Part shown: positions 15,937 to 23,514 of the stretch, piece after piece
Position numbering within the stretch: the first letter of the stretch is position 1
Layout of the letters: each line of letters starts with the position of its first letter
Origin: CAYUWG01 sp964448285
Lineage (GTDB): Bacteria > Bacteroidota > Ignavibacteria > SZUA-365
Direction: 5' to 3'
DNA: 41,112 nt
Assembly: GCA_964448285.1 (NCBI GenBank)
Contig: CAYUWG010000029.1
Coordinates: 1 to 41,112 of the forward strand
Program-made: the position numbers and the translations under genes
Notes under the pieces: generated by a model
What the model was told of the DNA's origin: nothing
Databases searched by the model: none
Seen by the model: the letters and a program-made list of their open reading frames with translations, nothing else

Positions 15937-18123
15937 TCAAACGATGGCGACCGATTTCTGGTTCAGTGAATCAAGGATGCGAAACGTCGTCCTCGAAGTA
16001 ACATAGAGGCTTTCAAGTGGAATGACTTCCGATTTCCTCTGACGAATCGCGTTCATAAATGCTTGCACTTCGTCTGCATGACCTTTATCGCCGGGGCTTC
16101 TCTTCACGGTAGATTTGCCATTCCGTGTCAAACGGAGTTCAGTGAAGTTGTTCAGCACTGCGGTCGCTTGATTGTTCGTGACGACGATGCGCTCTTTTGG
16201 GAGCGAAGGATCGCCGTTGGATACATAGGAAATACATGCGGAGGAGCCATCGGACATGCGCAGCGTGACATGGAGATTATCGTATGGCGTTATGCGTTCA
16301 TTCTGGGTTGCGATGCATTCCGCAAAGACACGGACGGGGAAAGCGTCGGTGATGAATTGGATGGTATCGATGAAGTGGCAGACCTCACCGATGATTCGTC
16401 CTCCGCCATCAATCGGGTCCTGTGTCCAATGCTCTTTTGGAAGAAAGCCGGCATTGATCGAGTAGTGAATGACGAACGGTTCGAGAGCGGGTTGAAAAAA
16501 CGATTTCATCTCGATGACGAGTGGAGCGAAACGTCGGTTGTATCCGACCATGAGCAACAGCGGTTCTTCTCCATTCGGACCGCTACGCATCAGTGATTCA
16601 ATGTTCATCAACTCGTCTTCATTCAATGCAAGAGGCTTTTCGACAAAGACGTGTTGGCCGTGTTGTAGCGCATCCGAAGCAAGTCGCGCATGGTCGCCAT
16701 GGCGTGTCGCAATAAAGACGGTTCCGATGAATTCATCCTGAAAGATCTCGTTAGCGTTCGTAGTGCTTTTATGGAAGGAAAACTTGTTCCGCATGTCCGC
16801 GCTTGTAAGTCCGGTGCGATTACATACGGTTGAAAGGGTAACGTCTTCCATCGCATGAAGATGAGGAAGCAGGTATCCGGCGGCGAAACTTCCAGCGCCA
16901 ATAAATCCGACGGTGAGTGAACTGCGCTTCGGTGAAATTGTAATCGGTTGAACGACCGTGTCCGAGGATGCAATGCGTTGAATCTCATCGTGTCTTAGAT
17001 CTTCATAGGAGAGGACGATGCCGACATAAGGCGCTGACTGTTCGCCCTCGATCAGATCATACGCCTTTAACGCTTCGTCGAGTGTGAATCGGTGCGTAGT
17101 AAGGATGTTCGCATCGATTTTTTTCTCAGCAATGAGTTGAAGGAATGCCTGCATATTTCGGTTCTCCGTCCAGCGTACGTAGCCGATGGGGAAGTCCAAG
17201 TTACGCTCTTCATACTCAGGGTTGTATCGACCCGGACCATAGGAACGGGAATAACGAAGTTCTAATTCCTTTCGAAAGAATTCTGCGCGAGGAATGTCGG
17301 CTTTCGAAGCGCCGACGAGCACGATCGTTGCGCGTTCCCGTGCAATTCTTCCGGCTAATTCTATTGGGTCATTGTCTTTCGTTCCCGCCGTAATGATGAC
17401 AGAATCGACACCATGTCCATGGGTGAAGCTCAAAATCGATTGTTCAACAGGATCGTTTCTTCTATGCAAGACAAGGTCGCATCCGGAAGTGCGAGCGAGA
17501 TCGAGTACGAAAGGATTCAGATCAACGCCGACGACACGACATCCGTTGGCTTTTAAAAACTGAATCGTGAACTGACCAAGGAGACCGAGTCCGATGACCG
17601 CGACTGTCTCACCGAGTGTCGGATTCGCTTGTCGAACACCCTGAAGAGCAATCGCTCCGATCGTTGTGTATGCGGCAGACTCCATCGGAACTGACTCAGG
17701 AATCGGTACAACTAAATTCCTTGGTGCTACGATGATGTCGCTGTGGTATGCATAATCTGCTCCGGCGCACGCTACACGTGTTCCGACTTCCAGATCCTGG
17801 ACGTCTGCATCGATGGCCAGCACAATCCCCGAAGATGAATAGCCCAACCCGGCTGAACTGTCAAGCTTACTCATGATGCGCTTGTAGGTGGTGAACAGAC
17901 CAGTGCGTCGTACTTCGTCGAGTACTTTTCGAACCTCATCCGGCTGCGTTCTGGCGCGTTCCACCAAGGAAGATTTCCTCGAATCGATAGTAGTTTTTTC
18001 TGTCCCCGCACTGATGACGGAGAAGTAGTTTTTTACGAGAACCATCCCTCGGCGAAGTGTGGGAGGATCGATTTCAACGATGTCCAACGCACCCGAGCGC
18101 TTATGTTGAGTGATCTGTTTCAC
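15937..18123 (-). CDS. Bi-domain oxidoreductase: Zn-alcohol-dehydrogenase-like plus Gfo/Idh/MocA
   Basis: The product has 728 residues and two NAD(P)-binding enzymes fused in one chain. Residues about 1-370 are medium-chain-dehydrogenase-like, with Rossmann motif VIGLGLLGQ (176-184). Residues about 403-728 form a Gfo/Idh/MocA domain with VGFIGAGSF (405-413) and the EKPLAL motif (495-500). The same fusion is known from bacterial polysaccharide and capsule gene clusters, where the Gfo/Idh half is thought to oxidise or epimerise a sugar nucleotide; the true substrate is not established. It starts at GTG 18123 without a visible Shine-Dalgarno sequence. uppP follows after 10 bp, which fits a role in making a lipid-linked glycan. 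Confidence 0.88.
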   Translation of the reverse strand: MKQITQHKRSGALDIVEIDPPTLRRGMVLVKNYFSVISAGTEKTTIDSRKSSLVERARTQPDEVRKVLDEVRRTGLFTTYKRIMSKLDSSAGLGYSSSGIVLAIDADVQDLEVGTRVACAGADYAYHSDIIVAPRNLVVPIPESVPMESAAYTTIGAIALQGVRQANPTLGETVAVIGLGLLGQFTIQFLKANGCRVVGVDLNPFVLDLARTSGCDLVLHRRNDPVEQSILSFTHGHGVDSVIITAGTKDNDPIELAGRIARERATIVLVGASKADIPRAEFFRKELELRYSRSYGPGRYNPEYEERNLDFPIGYVRWTENRNMQAFLQLIAEKKIDANILTTHRFTLDEALKAYDLIEGEQSAPYVGIVLSYEDLRHDEIQRIASSDTVVQPITISPKRSSLTVGFIGAGSFAAGYLLPHLHAMEDVTLSTVCNRTGLTSADMRNKFSFHKSTTNANEIFQDEFIGTVFIATRHGDHARLASDALQHGQHVFVEKPLALNEDELMNIESLMRSGPNGEEPLLLMVGYNRRFAPLVIEMKSFFQPALEPFVIHYSINAGFLPKEHWTQDPIDGGGRIIGEVCHFIDTIQFITDAFPVRVFAECIATQNERITPYDNLHVTLRMSDGSSACISYVSNGDPSLPKERIVVTNNQATAVLNNFTELRLTRNGKSTVKRSPGDKGHADEVQAFMNAIRQRKSEVIPLESLYVTSRTTFRILDSLNQKSVAIV

Positions 18124-18168
18124 AGCATGAAACTAAAGAAGCGCCTACTTTTTTCCTATGTAAGCAAA

Positions 18169-18190
18169 AGGCTCCTCACGTGAGGAGCCT
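18169..18190 (-). terminator. Rho-independent terminator after the CpxP-like gene
   Basis: A perfect 22-bp palindrome (11-bp arms AGGCTCCTCAC and GTGAGGAGCCT) lies 22 bp beyond the stop of the Spy/CpxP-like gene. Read on the minus strand it is followed by TTTTGC. It separates the ECF module from the bi-domain oxidoreductase gene. That gene must have its own promoter in the short gap to 18124, or depend on read-through. Confidence 0.8.
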
Positions 18191-18212
18191 GTATGATTCG
18201 TTATCGTAGCGG

Positions 18213-18695
18213 TTAGTGCTGCGGCCTTTGCGGTGGTCCGCCTCCCTTGCCGAATCGTTGAAGCATTCTTCGAAGCTCGTTCGCGAAGTGTTCTTCGAAG
18301 ACAACAAGCTTCCCCATCTGCTTCACGGAGAGGATGTCTTTCAGGCTTGTCAAATACTCGAATCGTCGCTTGACGATATCCTCACTCAAGGTTTGAATCT
18401 GTGCGATGAGCTTTTCGATTTCGGCATCAGAGCCGGTACCGATGCTTGCTTCACGCAATTGGCCAAGCAGCTTTCGTCGCTGCTGCTGGAGTTCCCGCTC
18501 CTGATTGCGAAAATCTTTCTCCCGCGTAACGAGTCGAACGGCTTGTTCTTCGTTTAGATCGAGAGCGGTAATCATTTTCATCCGCCTGAGTTCTTCAACG
18601 CGTTGTCTGGCCGGGCTATCGCTATCAGGTTCCTGTGCGAACGACAGCACGCTGGACAGTGAGAGGAGGAGGAGACTGAGGAGTGTGGTTTTCAT
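18213..18695 (-). CDS. Spy/CpxP-like periplasmic protein
   Basis: The product has 160 residues. A signal peptide (residues about 1-21, KTTLLSLLLLSLSSVLSFAQ) is followed by an all-helical, highly charged region with LDLNEEQAVRL, which resembles the LTxxQ motif of Spy/CpxP, and a second LSVKQMGKL that fits the same motif. The C-terminus is Gly/Pro/Gln-rich. Proteins of this family are periplasmic chaperones or stress sensors. The ATG at 18695 was chosen because it follows GAGG and opens the signal peptide; upstream in-frame ATGs would add a charged leader. It lies 19 bp after the anti-sigma gene, so it is probably a target or regulator of the same ECF system. Confidence 0.8.
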   Translation of the reverse strand: MKTTLLSLLLLSLSSVLSFAQEPDSDSPARQRVEELRRMKMITALDLNEEQAVRLVTREKDFRNQERELQQQRRKLLGQLREASIGTGSDAEIEKLIAQIQTLSEDIVKRRFEYLTSLKDILSVKQMGKLVVFEEHFANELRRMLQRFGKGGGPPQRPQH

Positions 18696-18714
18696 GGTGA
18701 GCCTCACAATCATT

Positions 18715-19374
18715 TTACAAAGATGAATTTCCATTCATCAACGATTCGAGAAGTCGATCTTCTGAATAGAGATCGATGAGATCCTGTTGAGAGAGATACT
18801 CCGAACTGCCGACGAGGAGTTGATCGTAGGTTAAACCCTCGAAGACTGTTTGTGGAAATGCCTCGTCGATTTCTTCGAGGTCTTTTTCAGGTTGAAGTTC
18901 CAGTTCTGTTGTCACCGAGAACGCATTCGACCAAAGGAATTGATTCCTCAGGGATACGATCTCCGTCGTGTCGAACTGCGAGAAGAGATTCCGGAGTTCT
19001 TGTGAGTAACCATTCAAGCGCGGTTGCTCAACAAGGGTTGAGAAATACAGCAATCCGAAGACAGCAAGAGAAACGGCTGCAATTGCGGGAATGCGAAATG
19101 CGAATCGGTCAGACAGGGAAGAATACAATCGCTTTCGGGAATCGATTCTTTCATTGAGCTTGACTAAGAAGGGTCCCCATATTGATGGAGAGACGGTTTC
19201 CTCTTTTGTGATAGTTAGTCTTTCGAAAAGGACGCGCTGCCCTTCATACATCTCCTGGCATTCAAGGCATTCACGCAGGTGTTGTTCGATGCGCGCTGCA
19301 ATCGTTGGAGTGCTTTTGCCAAACAGGTAATCCGGGAGTTCAGTCTGGACGTGATCAGAGTTCTTTCTTAACAT
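18715..19374 (-). CDS. Zinc-binding anti-sigma factor, single-pass membrane protein
   Basis: The product has 219 residues. The N-terminal ZAS-type zinc finger shows H8 and the core H32-x3-C36-x2-C39 (EQHLRECLECQ). One membrane helix lies at about 93-110 (IPAIAAVSLAVFGLLYF), followed by an outside domain of about 105 residues without a recognised family. Such proteins hold an ECF sigma factor at the membrane until a signal triggers release. It overlaps the ECF sigma gene by 20 bp, which confirms the pairing, and a CpxP-like gene follows. No site protease gene is in the window. Confidence 0.9.
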   Translation of the reverse strand: MLRKNSDHVQTELPDYLFGKSTPTIAARIEQHLRECLECQEMYEGQRVLFERLTITKEETVSPSIWGPFLVKLNERIDSRKRLYSSLSDRFAFRIPAIAAVSLAVFGLLYFSTLVEQPRLNGYSQELRNLFSQFDTTEIVSLRNQFLWSNAFSVTTELELQPEKDLEEIDEAFPQTVFEGLTYDQLLVGSSEYLSQQDLIDLYSEDRLLESLMNGNSSL

Positions 19375-19903
19375 ATTCTTCGATTTTTCTTACTGCGTGA
19401 AAAAAGTTTGCTTTCAAACCACCGGTAGTTCGGTTCATGATTTTCGAAATCTCTTCGTAAGGGAGTTCTTCATAATACCTGAGAATAAAGACAGCTTTCT
19501 GCTTTGCAGGTAATCGCTCGATCGCGCGTTCAAGGATCTTTCTGAATTCCTTACGCTCGAGAACATCATGTCCGCTTTCCTGATGATCGGGAAGCACGTC
19601 TTCGAGTTCATCGAGGTGAACGGCAGGTCGGAGTTTACGCTTCCGCAAATAGTTGAGACTGAGGTTCGTTGCGATTCGATAGAGCCATGTGAAGAATTTC
19701 GACTCGCCACGAAAGTTCGGGAGGGCGTCATAAGCGCGAATGAAAACATCCTGGAGGATGTCGAGGCTTTGGTCATGATCACGAACCATGCGCCGAACGA
19801 CCCAATACAACCGCTCTTGGTGTAGTCGAACAAGTTCGTTGAAGGCTTGTCTGCTGCCGTTCTGCGCTTCTTTAACCAAAGGTGAATCATCATTTTCGTT
19901 CAT
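19355..19903 (-). CDS. ECF-type RNA polymerase sigma factor (RpoE-like)
   Basis: The product has 182 residues. Sigma region 2 (about 22-90) includes HDQSLDILQDVFIRAYDAL and ESKFFTWLYRIATNLSLNYLRKRK. Region 4 (about 122-178) includes LPAKQKAVFILRYYEELPYEEISKIM with TTGGLKANFFHAVRKI as recognition helix. There is no region 3. This is the standard RpoE/SigW layout. It is followed, with a 20-bp overlap, by a zinc-type anti-sigma and then a CpxP-like gene, so an envelope stress role is likely. It is divergent from the histidine kinase gene, with 150 bp between them that must hold both promoters. Confidence 0.96.
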   Translation of the reverse strand: MNENDDSPLVKEAQNGSRQAFNELVRLHQERLYWVVRRMVRDHDQSLDILQDVFIRAYDALPNFRGESKFFTWLYRIATNLSLNYLRKRKLRPAVHLDELEDVLPDHQESGHDVLERKEFRKILERAIERLPAKQKAVFILRYYEELPYEEISKIMNRTTGGLKANFFHAVRKIEEYVKKEL

Positions 19904-20053
19904 TCGGGTTCTTGATCAAATACCACTCATCGGACACTGGCAAAATATGAGGGTTTAAGTACTTGTCCATGACAGGATGGTTGAAAATCTTGCAACGGCT
20001 CTTGCTTTTCAACAATGAAAAGGTAAATTCATCCTTGAAGATGAGACTGACCC

Positions 20054-22048
20054 TTGAGCACTGAAATTTCAACATCACAAATTCATGAAGAGCAGATAGA
20101 ACTAAGTTCACTCGACTTACTCGCCTCTCCTCTTTTTCTCATCAACGATGAGCTTATCCTCGTCTATCGAAATCGAAAAGCCATCGAGGTTTCAGATGAA
20201 TCAGAATACCTCCTCACTATTCTCGCAACTGAGGACAACGCATTCGGTGGACGTAGTTTCTTACAGGCCGCCGTCAAACAAGTCATTGCATCATCGCAGC
20301 CGTATGTCATTCATGTTCCTCCAACGTTGGACTACCCAGAGCTCAATCTGTTAGTCTCTCCATACACCCTGAGCCTTCGTCCATCAGCGTTGATTCAGTT
20401 GTTACCGCGGGAAAGGGAAGTGCATCCGGAGGCAAAGCAGAGTCTCAATCTACTTGTTGAGGAACGCACCGCCGAGGTCAACGAACTGAACAGCTTTCTC
20501 TCCGCAATCGTCGATAGTTCAACGGAGACCTTCATCATAGCGGTAAGCTCGAATGGCACGATTCTCAGTTTCAACGAGGGCGCGGTACAGGTCTTTGGTT
20601 ATCATCGGAATGAAGTTGTCGGACACGGAAGGGTTACCAATCTCTTCGCTGATCCCGATGGAAGCTCGGCGAAGTGGAGTTCAATGCAGAAGACCGCGAT
20701 GGAGACTGGGAAAAGCCGGGAGCTGATCCTCCTGCAGAAAAAGCATGGCCTTACCTTCGATGCCTTAGTGGACTGTACGCCGCTTATCAATACCGATAAT
20801 CAGGCGTTGGGTATTCTGTTCGTCGGAAGGGATGTCTCTGAGACGCTTCGAACACAACGTGAACTCGAAGAGAAAAAGGAAGAACTGGAGTTTTTGAACT
20901 TGCTCGCTCTCGAGATCGGGCAGACGCTGAAACAGGAAGAGCTTGTCAAAGTTGCCATGCATCACATGCTTCCGCGATTCAATGGAGTGATCGGTGGTAT
21001 CTATCTGAAAAACGAATTGGACCAGGACCTTCGCCTTGTCGCGTATGAGCCTCAGGTTAGTCCTTCCGGTTCAAAGGAACTTCTCGAAGTAACATTAGAG
21101 GATCAGTTCTTAGTCGAAGACGGAGAGGTAGTGCTTGATGAAAGGAAATCAGCCGACGGTGTTGTCAACAGGGTGTTGATTCCCATGATGCCGAAGTCCA
21201 CGTTCCTCGGTGTTATCATTATCGTGTGTCGAACGCCGGTAAAGCGAACGGATGAATTGTTGCGATTCTTTTCAGCAGTCGCTACGACCTTGGGTGCAGC
21301 GTTCGAAAATGCGATTCTTTATCAGGACTCACTTACTAAAAGCCAGGAGATCAAAAAGCAGAATCAAGAACTTGACGAGTTCGCATATGTCGTGTCGCAC
21401 GACCTTAAGGAACCGCTTGCCGGAATTTCCTTCATTGCGAACATGCTCGTGGACGAGTATTTCCAAAAACTCGATGAAACCGGACGTACCTACATCTCAT
21501 CTCTCATCGATTTCAGCAAACGTCTTGGCTCGCTTATCGATGCGTTGCTCGACCTTTCCCGCATCGGACGCATCACTCAACCTCCCGAATCCGTCAACAT
21601 CGATGAGGTGTTGCACGATGTTCGTCAGAATCTCTCCTTCCGAATCGCAAGCAAGAACATCAAGCTCAAGGTCCCATCCAATTTTCCGGTTGTTTATGGA
21701 GATAAAACCCGCATAGAGCAGGTCTTCTTCAACCTGTTGAGCAACGCTATCAAGTTCAACGATAAGGAGGATATTCTCATCACTGTGAACTGGCAGGAAA
21801 ACGAGCCGGACTTCGTTGAGTTTTTTGTCCGGGACAATGGAATCGGAATCGAGCCGCAATATCATGAGAAGATCTTCAAGATATTCGAGCGACTGAATCC
21901 GCGGGAGGAATATGAAGGAAATGGCGCCGGTTTGACGATCGTCAAGAAGATCGTCGAGCATCATGGAGGACGGATCTGGTTGGATTCCGTTTTAAATGAA
22001 GGCACAACGTTTTATTTTACCTTACCAAAGTTTAAAGCCACTCATTAA
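20054..22048 (+). CDS. Soluble PAS-GAF sensor histidine kinase
   Basis: The product has 664 residues with no membrane helix, so it senses a cytoplasmic signal. In order: an N-terminal PAS-like region of about 115 residues, a coiled linker (about 122-145), a PAS domain (about 148-265), a coiled stretch, a GAF domain (about 290-425), then HisKA with phospho-acceptor H449 in YVVSHDLKEPLAG, and HATPase_c with N box NLLSNAIKFND, G1 DNGIGI and G2 GNGAGLTIVKKIVEHHGG. The start is TTG 20054, since no upstream ATG is in frame. The response regulator gene starts 13 bp after its stop, so the two are a cognate pair. No haem, flavin or bilin site is obvious. Confidence 0.93.
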   Translation: MSTEISTSQIHEEQIELSSLDLLASPLFLINDELILVYRNRKAIEVSDESEYLLTILATEDNAFGGRSFLQAAVKQVIASSQPYVIHVPPTLDYPELNLLVSPYTLSLRPSALIQLLPREREVHPEAKQSLNLLVEERTAEVNELNSFLSAIVDSSTETFIIAVSSNGTILSFNEGAVQVFGYHRNEVVGHGRVTNLFADPDGSSAKWSSMQKTAMETGKSRELILLQKKHGLTFDALVDCTPLINTDNQALGILFVGRDVSETLRTQRELEEKKEELEFLNLLALEIGQTLKQEELVKVAMHHMLPRFNGVIGGIYLKNELDQDLRLVAYEPQVSPSGSKELLEVTLEDQFLVEDGEVVLDERKSADGVVNRVLIPMMPKSTFLGVIIIVCRTPVKRTDELLRFFSAVATTLGAAFENAILYQDSLTKSQEIKKQNQELDEFAYVVSHDLKEPLAGISFIANMLVDEYFQKLDETGRTYISSLIDFSKRLGSLIDALLDLSRIGRITQPPESVNIDEVLHDVRQNLSFRIASKNIKLKVPSNFPVVYGDKTRIEQVFFNLLSNAIKFNDKEDILITVNWQENEPDFVEFFVRDNGIGIEPQYHEKIFKIFERLNPREEYEGNGAGLTIVKKIVEHHGGRIWLDSVLNEGTTFYFTLPKFKATH

Positions 22049-22061
22049 TTACAAGTGACGC

Positions 22062-23465
22062 ATGGAGAACGAAAATAATCCGAAATCGAAGGCTTCCATA
22101 CTGGTTGTGGACGATGAAAAGCTCTTTCGCGATGTCCTCACGGCGAAGTTGATCGAGAATAACTACTCGACCGATAGCGCCATCAATGGCATCGAAGCCA
22201 TAAACAAGATTCAAAGGCAGCAGTACGATGTTATCCTCCTCGACATTAAGATGCCGCGCGTGAACGGAATCGAGGTGCTCAAGCACATAACCGAGAACAC
22301 ACTGGTTTCTGAAGTCATCATGCTGACGACCTTCACGGACGTGCGAACGGCGGTCGAAACGGTCAAGCTCGGTGCCTATGACTACGTGACTAAGCCGTAC
22401 AACCTCGCGGAGTTGCTGCAAACTATCGAACGCGCACTCGAGCACCGAAAGCTGAAACTTGAGAACTCGATTCTTAAGTCTGAACTTGATCGCAAACAGC
22501 AGGTGAAAAACGTTGTCGGTGAGAGCGCTGCATTTAAGAACATCCTGGAAATGGTGTACAAAGTCGCTCCGACCGACAGCAACATCCTTATCACCGGTCC
22601 GAGTGGATCGGGAAAGGAAGTGATCTCCAATCTGATTTATAAAATGAGCGCACGAAAGGACAAACCGTTCGTCGCTTTGGATTGTGCATCGCTTCCGGAG
22701 AATTTGCTGGAAAGCGAACTCTTCGGACATGAACGTGGCGCGTTCACCGATGCAATGGTACTCAAGCATGGGATGGTTGAAGTTGCCAATAACGGGACTC
22801 TGTTTCTCGATGAAATCGGCGAGATCAGTCTGTCAATCCAACCGAAACTCCTTCGCTTCATTCAATCGGGCGAATTCCGTCGTGTCGGTGGGACGCAAAC
22901 CATGAAGTCTAACGTCCGAATCATCGCCGCTACGAATCGAAATCTCAAAGAGGCGGTAAAGAACGGAGAGTTCCGTGAAGACCTGCTCTTTCGTTTGAAT
23001 GTCATCACGTTGGAACTGCCACCACTATTCGAAAGGAAGGACGATATTCCAGCGCTGGTCGATTATTTCATTCAAGTGAAGTCTCGTGGCAGGGAATCGA
23101 AAATCTTTACAGAAGAAGCGATGCAGAAGCTGTTGAATTACTATTGGCCTGGCAATGTTCGTGAATTGGAGAACGTGGTTGAACGGGCGCTCATACTTAG
23201 CTCAGGGGATACGATAGGTCCCACAGATATCATGCTCGATTACGGTTCCGGTGGAGGTGAAGAAGAACGCGTCAGCACCGGTGAACTCGCGAAGATGTCG
23301 CTCAGCGACATGGAAGCCATTCATATCGAGCGTGTCCTGAAGGAAAAGAACTACAACAAGAAATCGGCTGCTGAGGTCCTCGGTATCAGTCTTCGAACCC
23401 TTTACACAAAAATCTACGATTATAAGATTCACGTTCCGACCGGCCGGGGCACGTCAAAGTCCTGA
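22062..23465 (+). CDS. Sigma-54-dependent response regulator, NtrC family
   Basis: The product has 467 residues. The receiver domain (about 11-125) has phospho-acceptor D61 in LLDIKMP, with K111 in TKPYN. The AAA+ domain has Walker A GPSGSGKE (179-186) and Walker B GTLFLDEIGE. A Fis-type helix-turn-helix is at the C-terminus (KKSAAEVLGISLRTLYTKI). The loop that touches sigma-54 reads GAFTDA (226-231) in place of the standard GAFTGA. Phosphorylation by the kinase encoded upstream would drive ATP-dependent opening at sigma-54 promoters. Its target genes are not evident, and I found no convincing -24/-12 element in the neighbouring gaps. Confidence 0.95.
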   Translation: MENENNPKSKASILVVDDEKLFRDVLTAKLIENNYSTDSAINGIEAINKIQRQQYDVILLDIKMPRVNGIEVLKHITENTLVSEVIMLTTFTDVRTAVETVKLGAYDYVTKPYNLAELLQTIERALEHRKLKLENSILKSELDRKQQVKNVVGESAAFKNILEMVYKVAPTDSNILITGPSGSGKEVISNLIYKMSARKDKPFVALDCASLPENLLESELFGHERGAFTDAMVLKHGMVEVANNGTLFLDEIGEISLSIQPKLLRFIQSGEFRRVGGTQTMKSNVRIIAATNRNLKEAVKNGEFREDLLFRLNVITLELPPLFERKDDIPALVDYFIQVKSRGRESKIFTEEAMQKLLNYYWPGNVRELENVVERALILSSGDTIGPTDIMLDYGSGGGEEERVSTGELAKMSLSDMEAIHIERVLKEKNYNKKSAAEVLGISLRTLYTKIYDYKIHVPTGRGTSKS

Positions 23466-23514
23466 GCGTTGAGCTCTCTTCCAGTTCCTGTCACTTTCAG
23501 CGATTCATAAATAC

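Noticed and set aside
19904..20053. ECF-type or sigma-54 promoter in the divergent gap between sigma factor and kinase
   Set aside because: I looked for AAC / -10 ECF boxes and for TGGC-N-TGC elements. Nothing was convincing enough to place.
19890..20111. 73-residue frame across the sigma-kinase gap
   Set aside because: It overlaps the 5' ends of both real genes, has no ribosome site and matches nothing.
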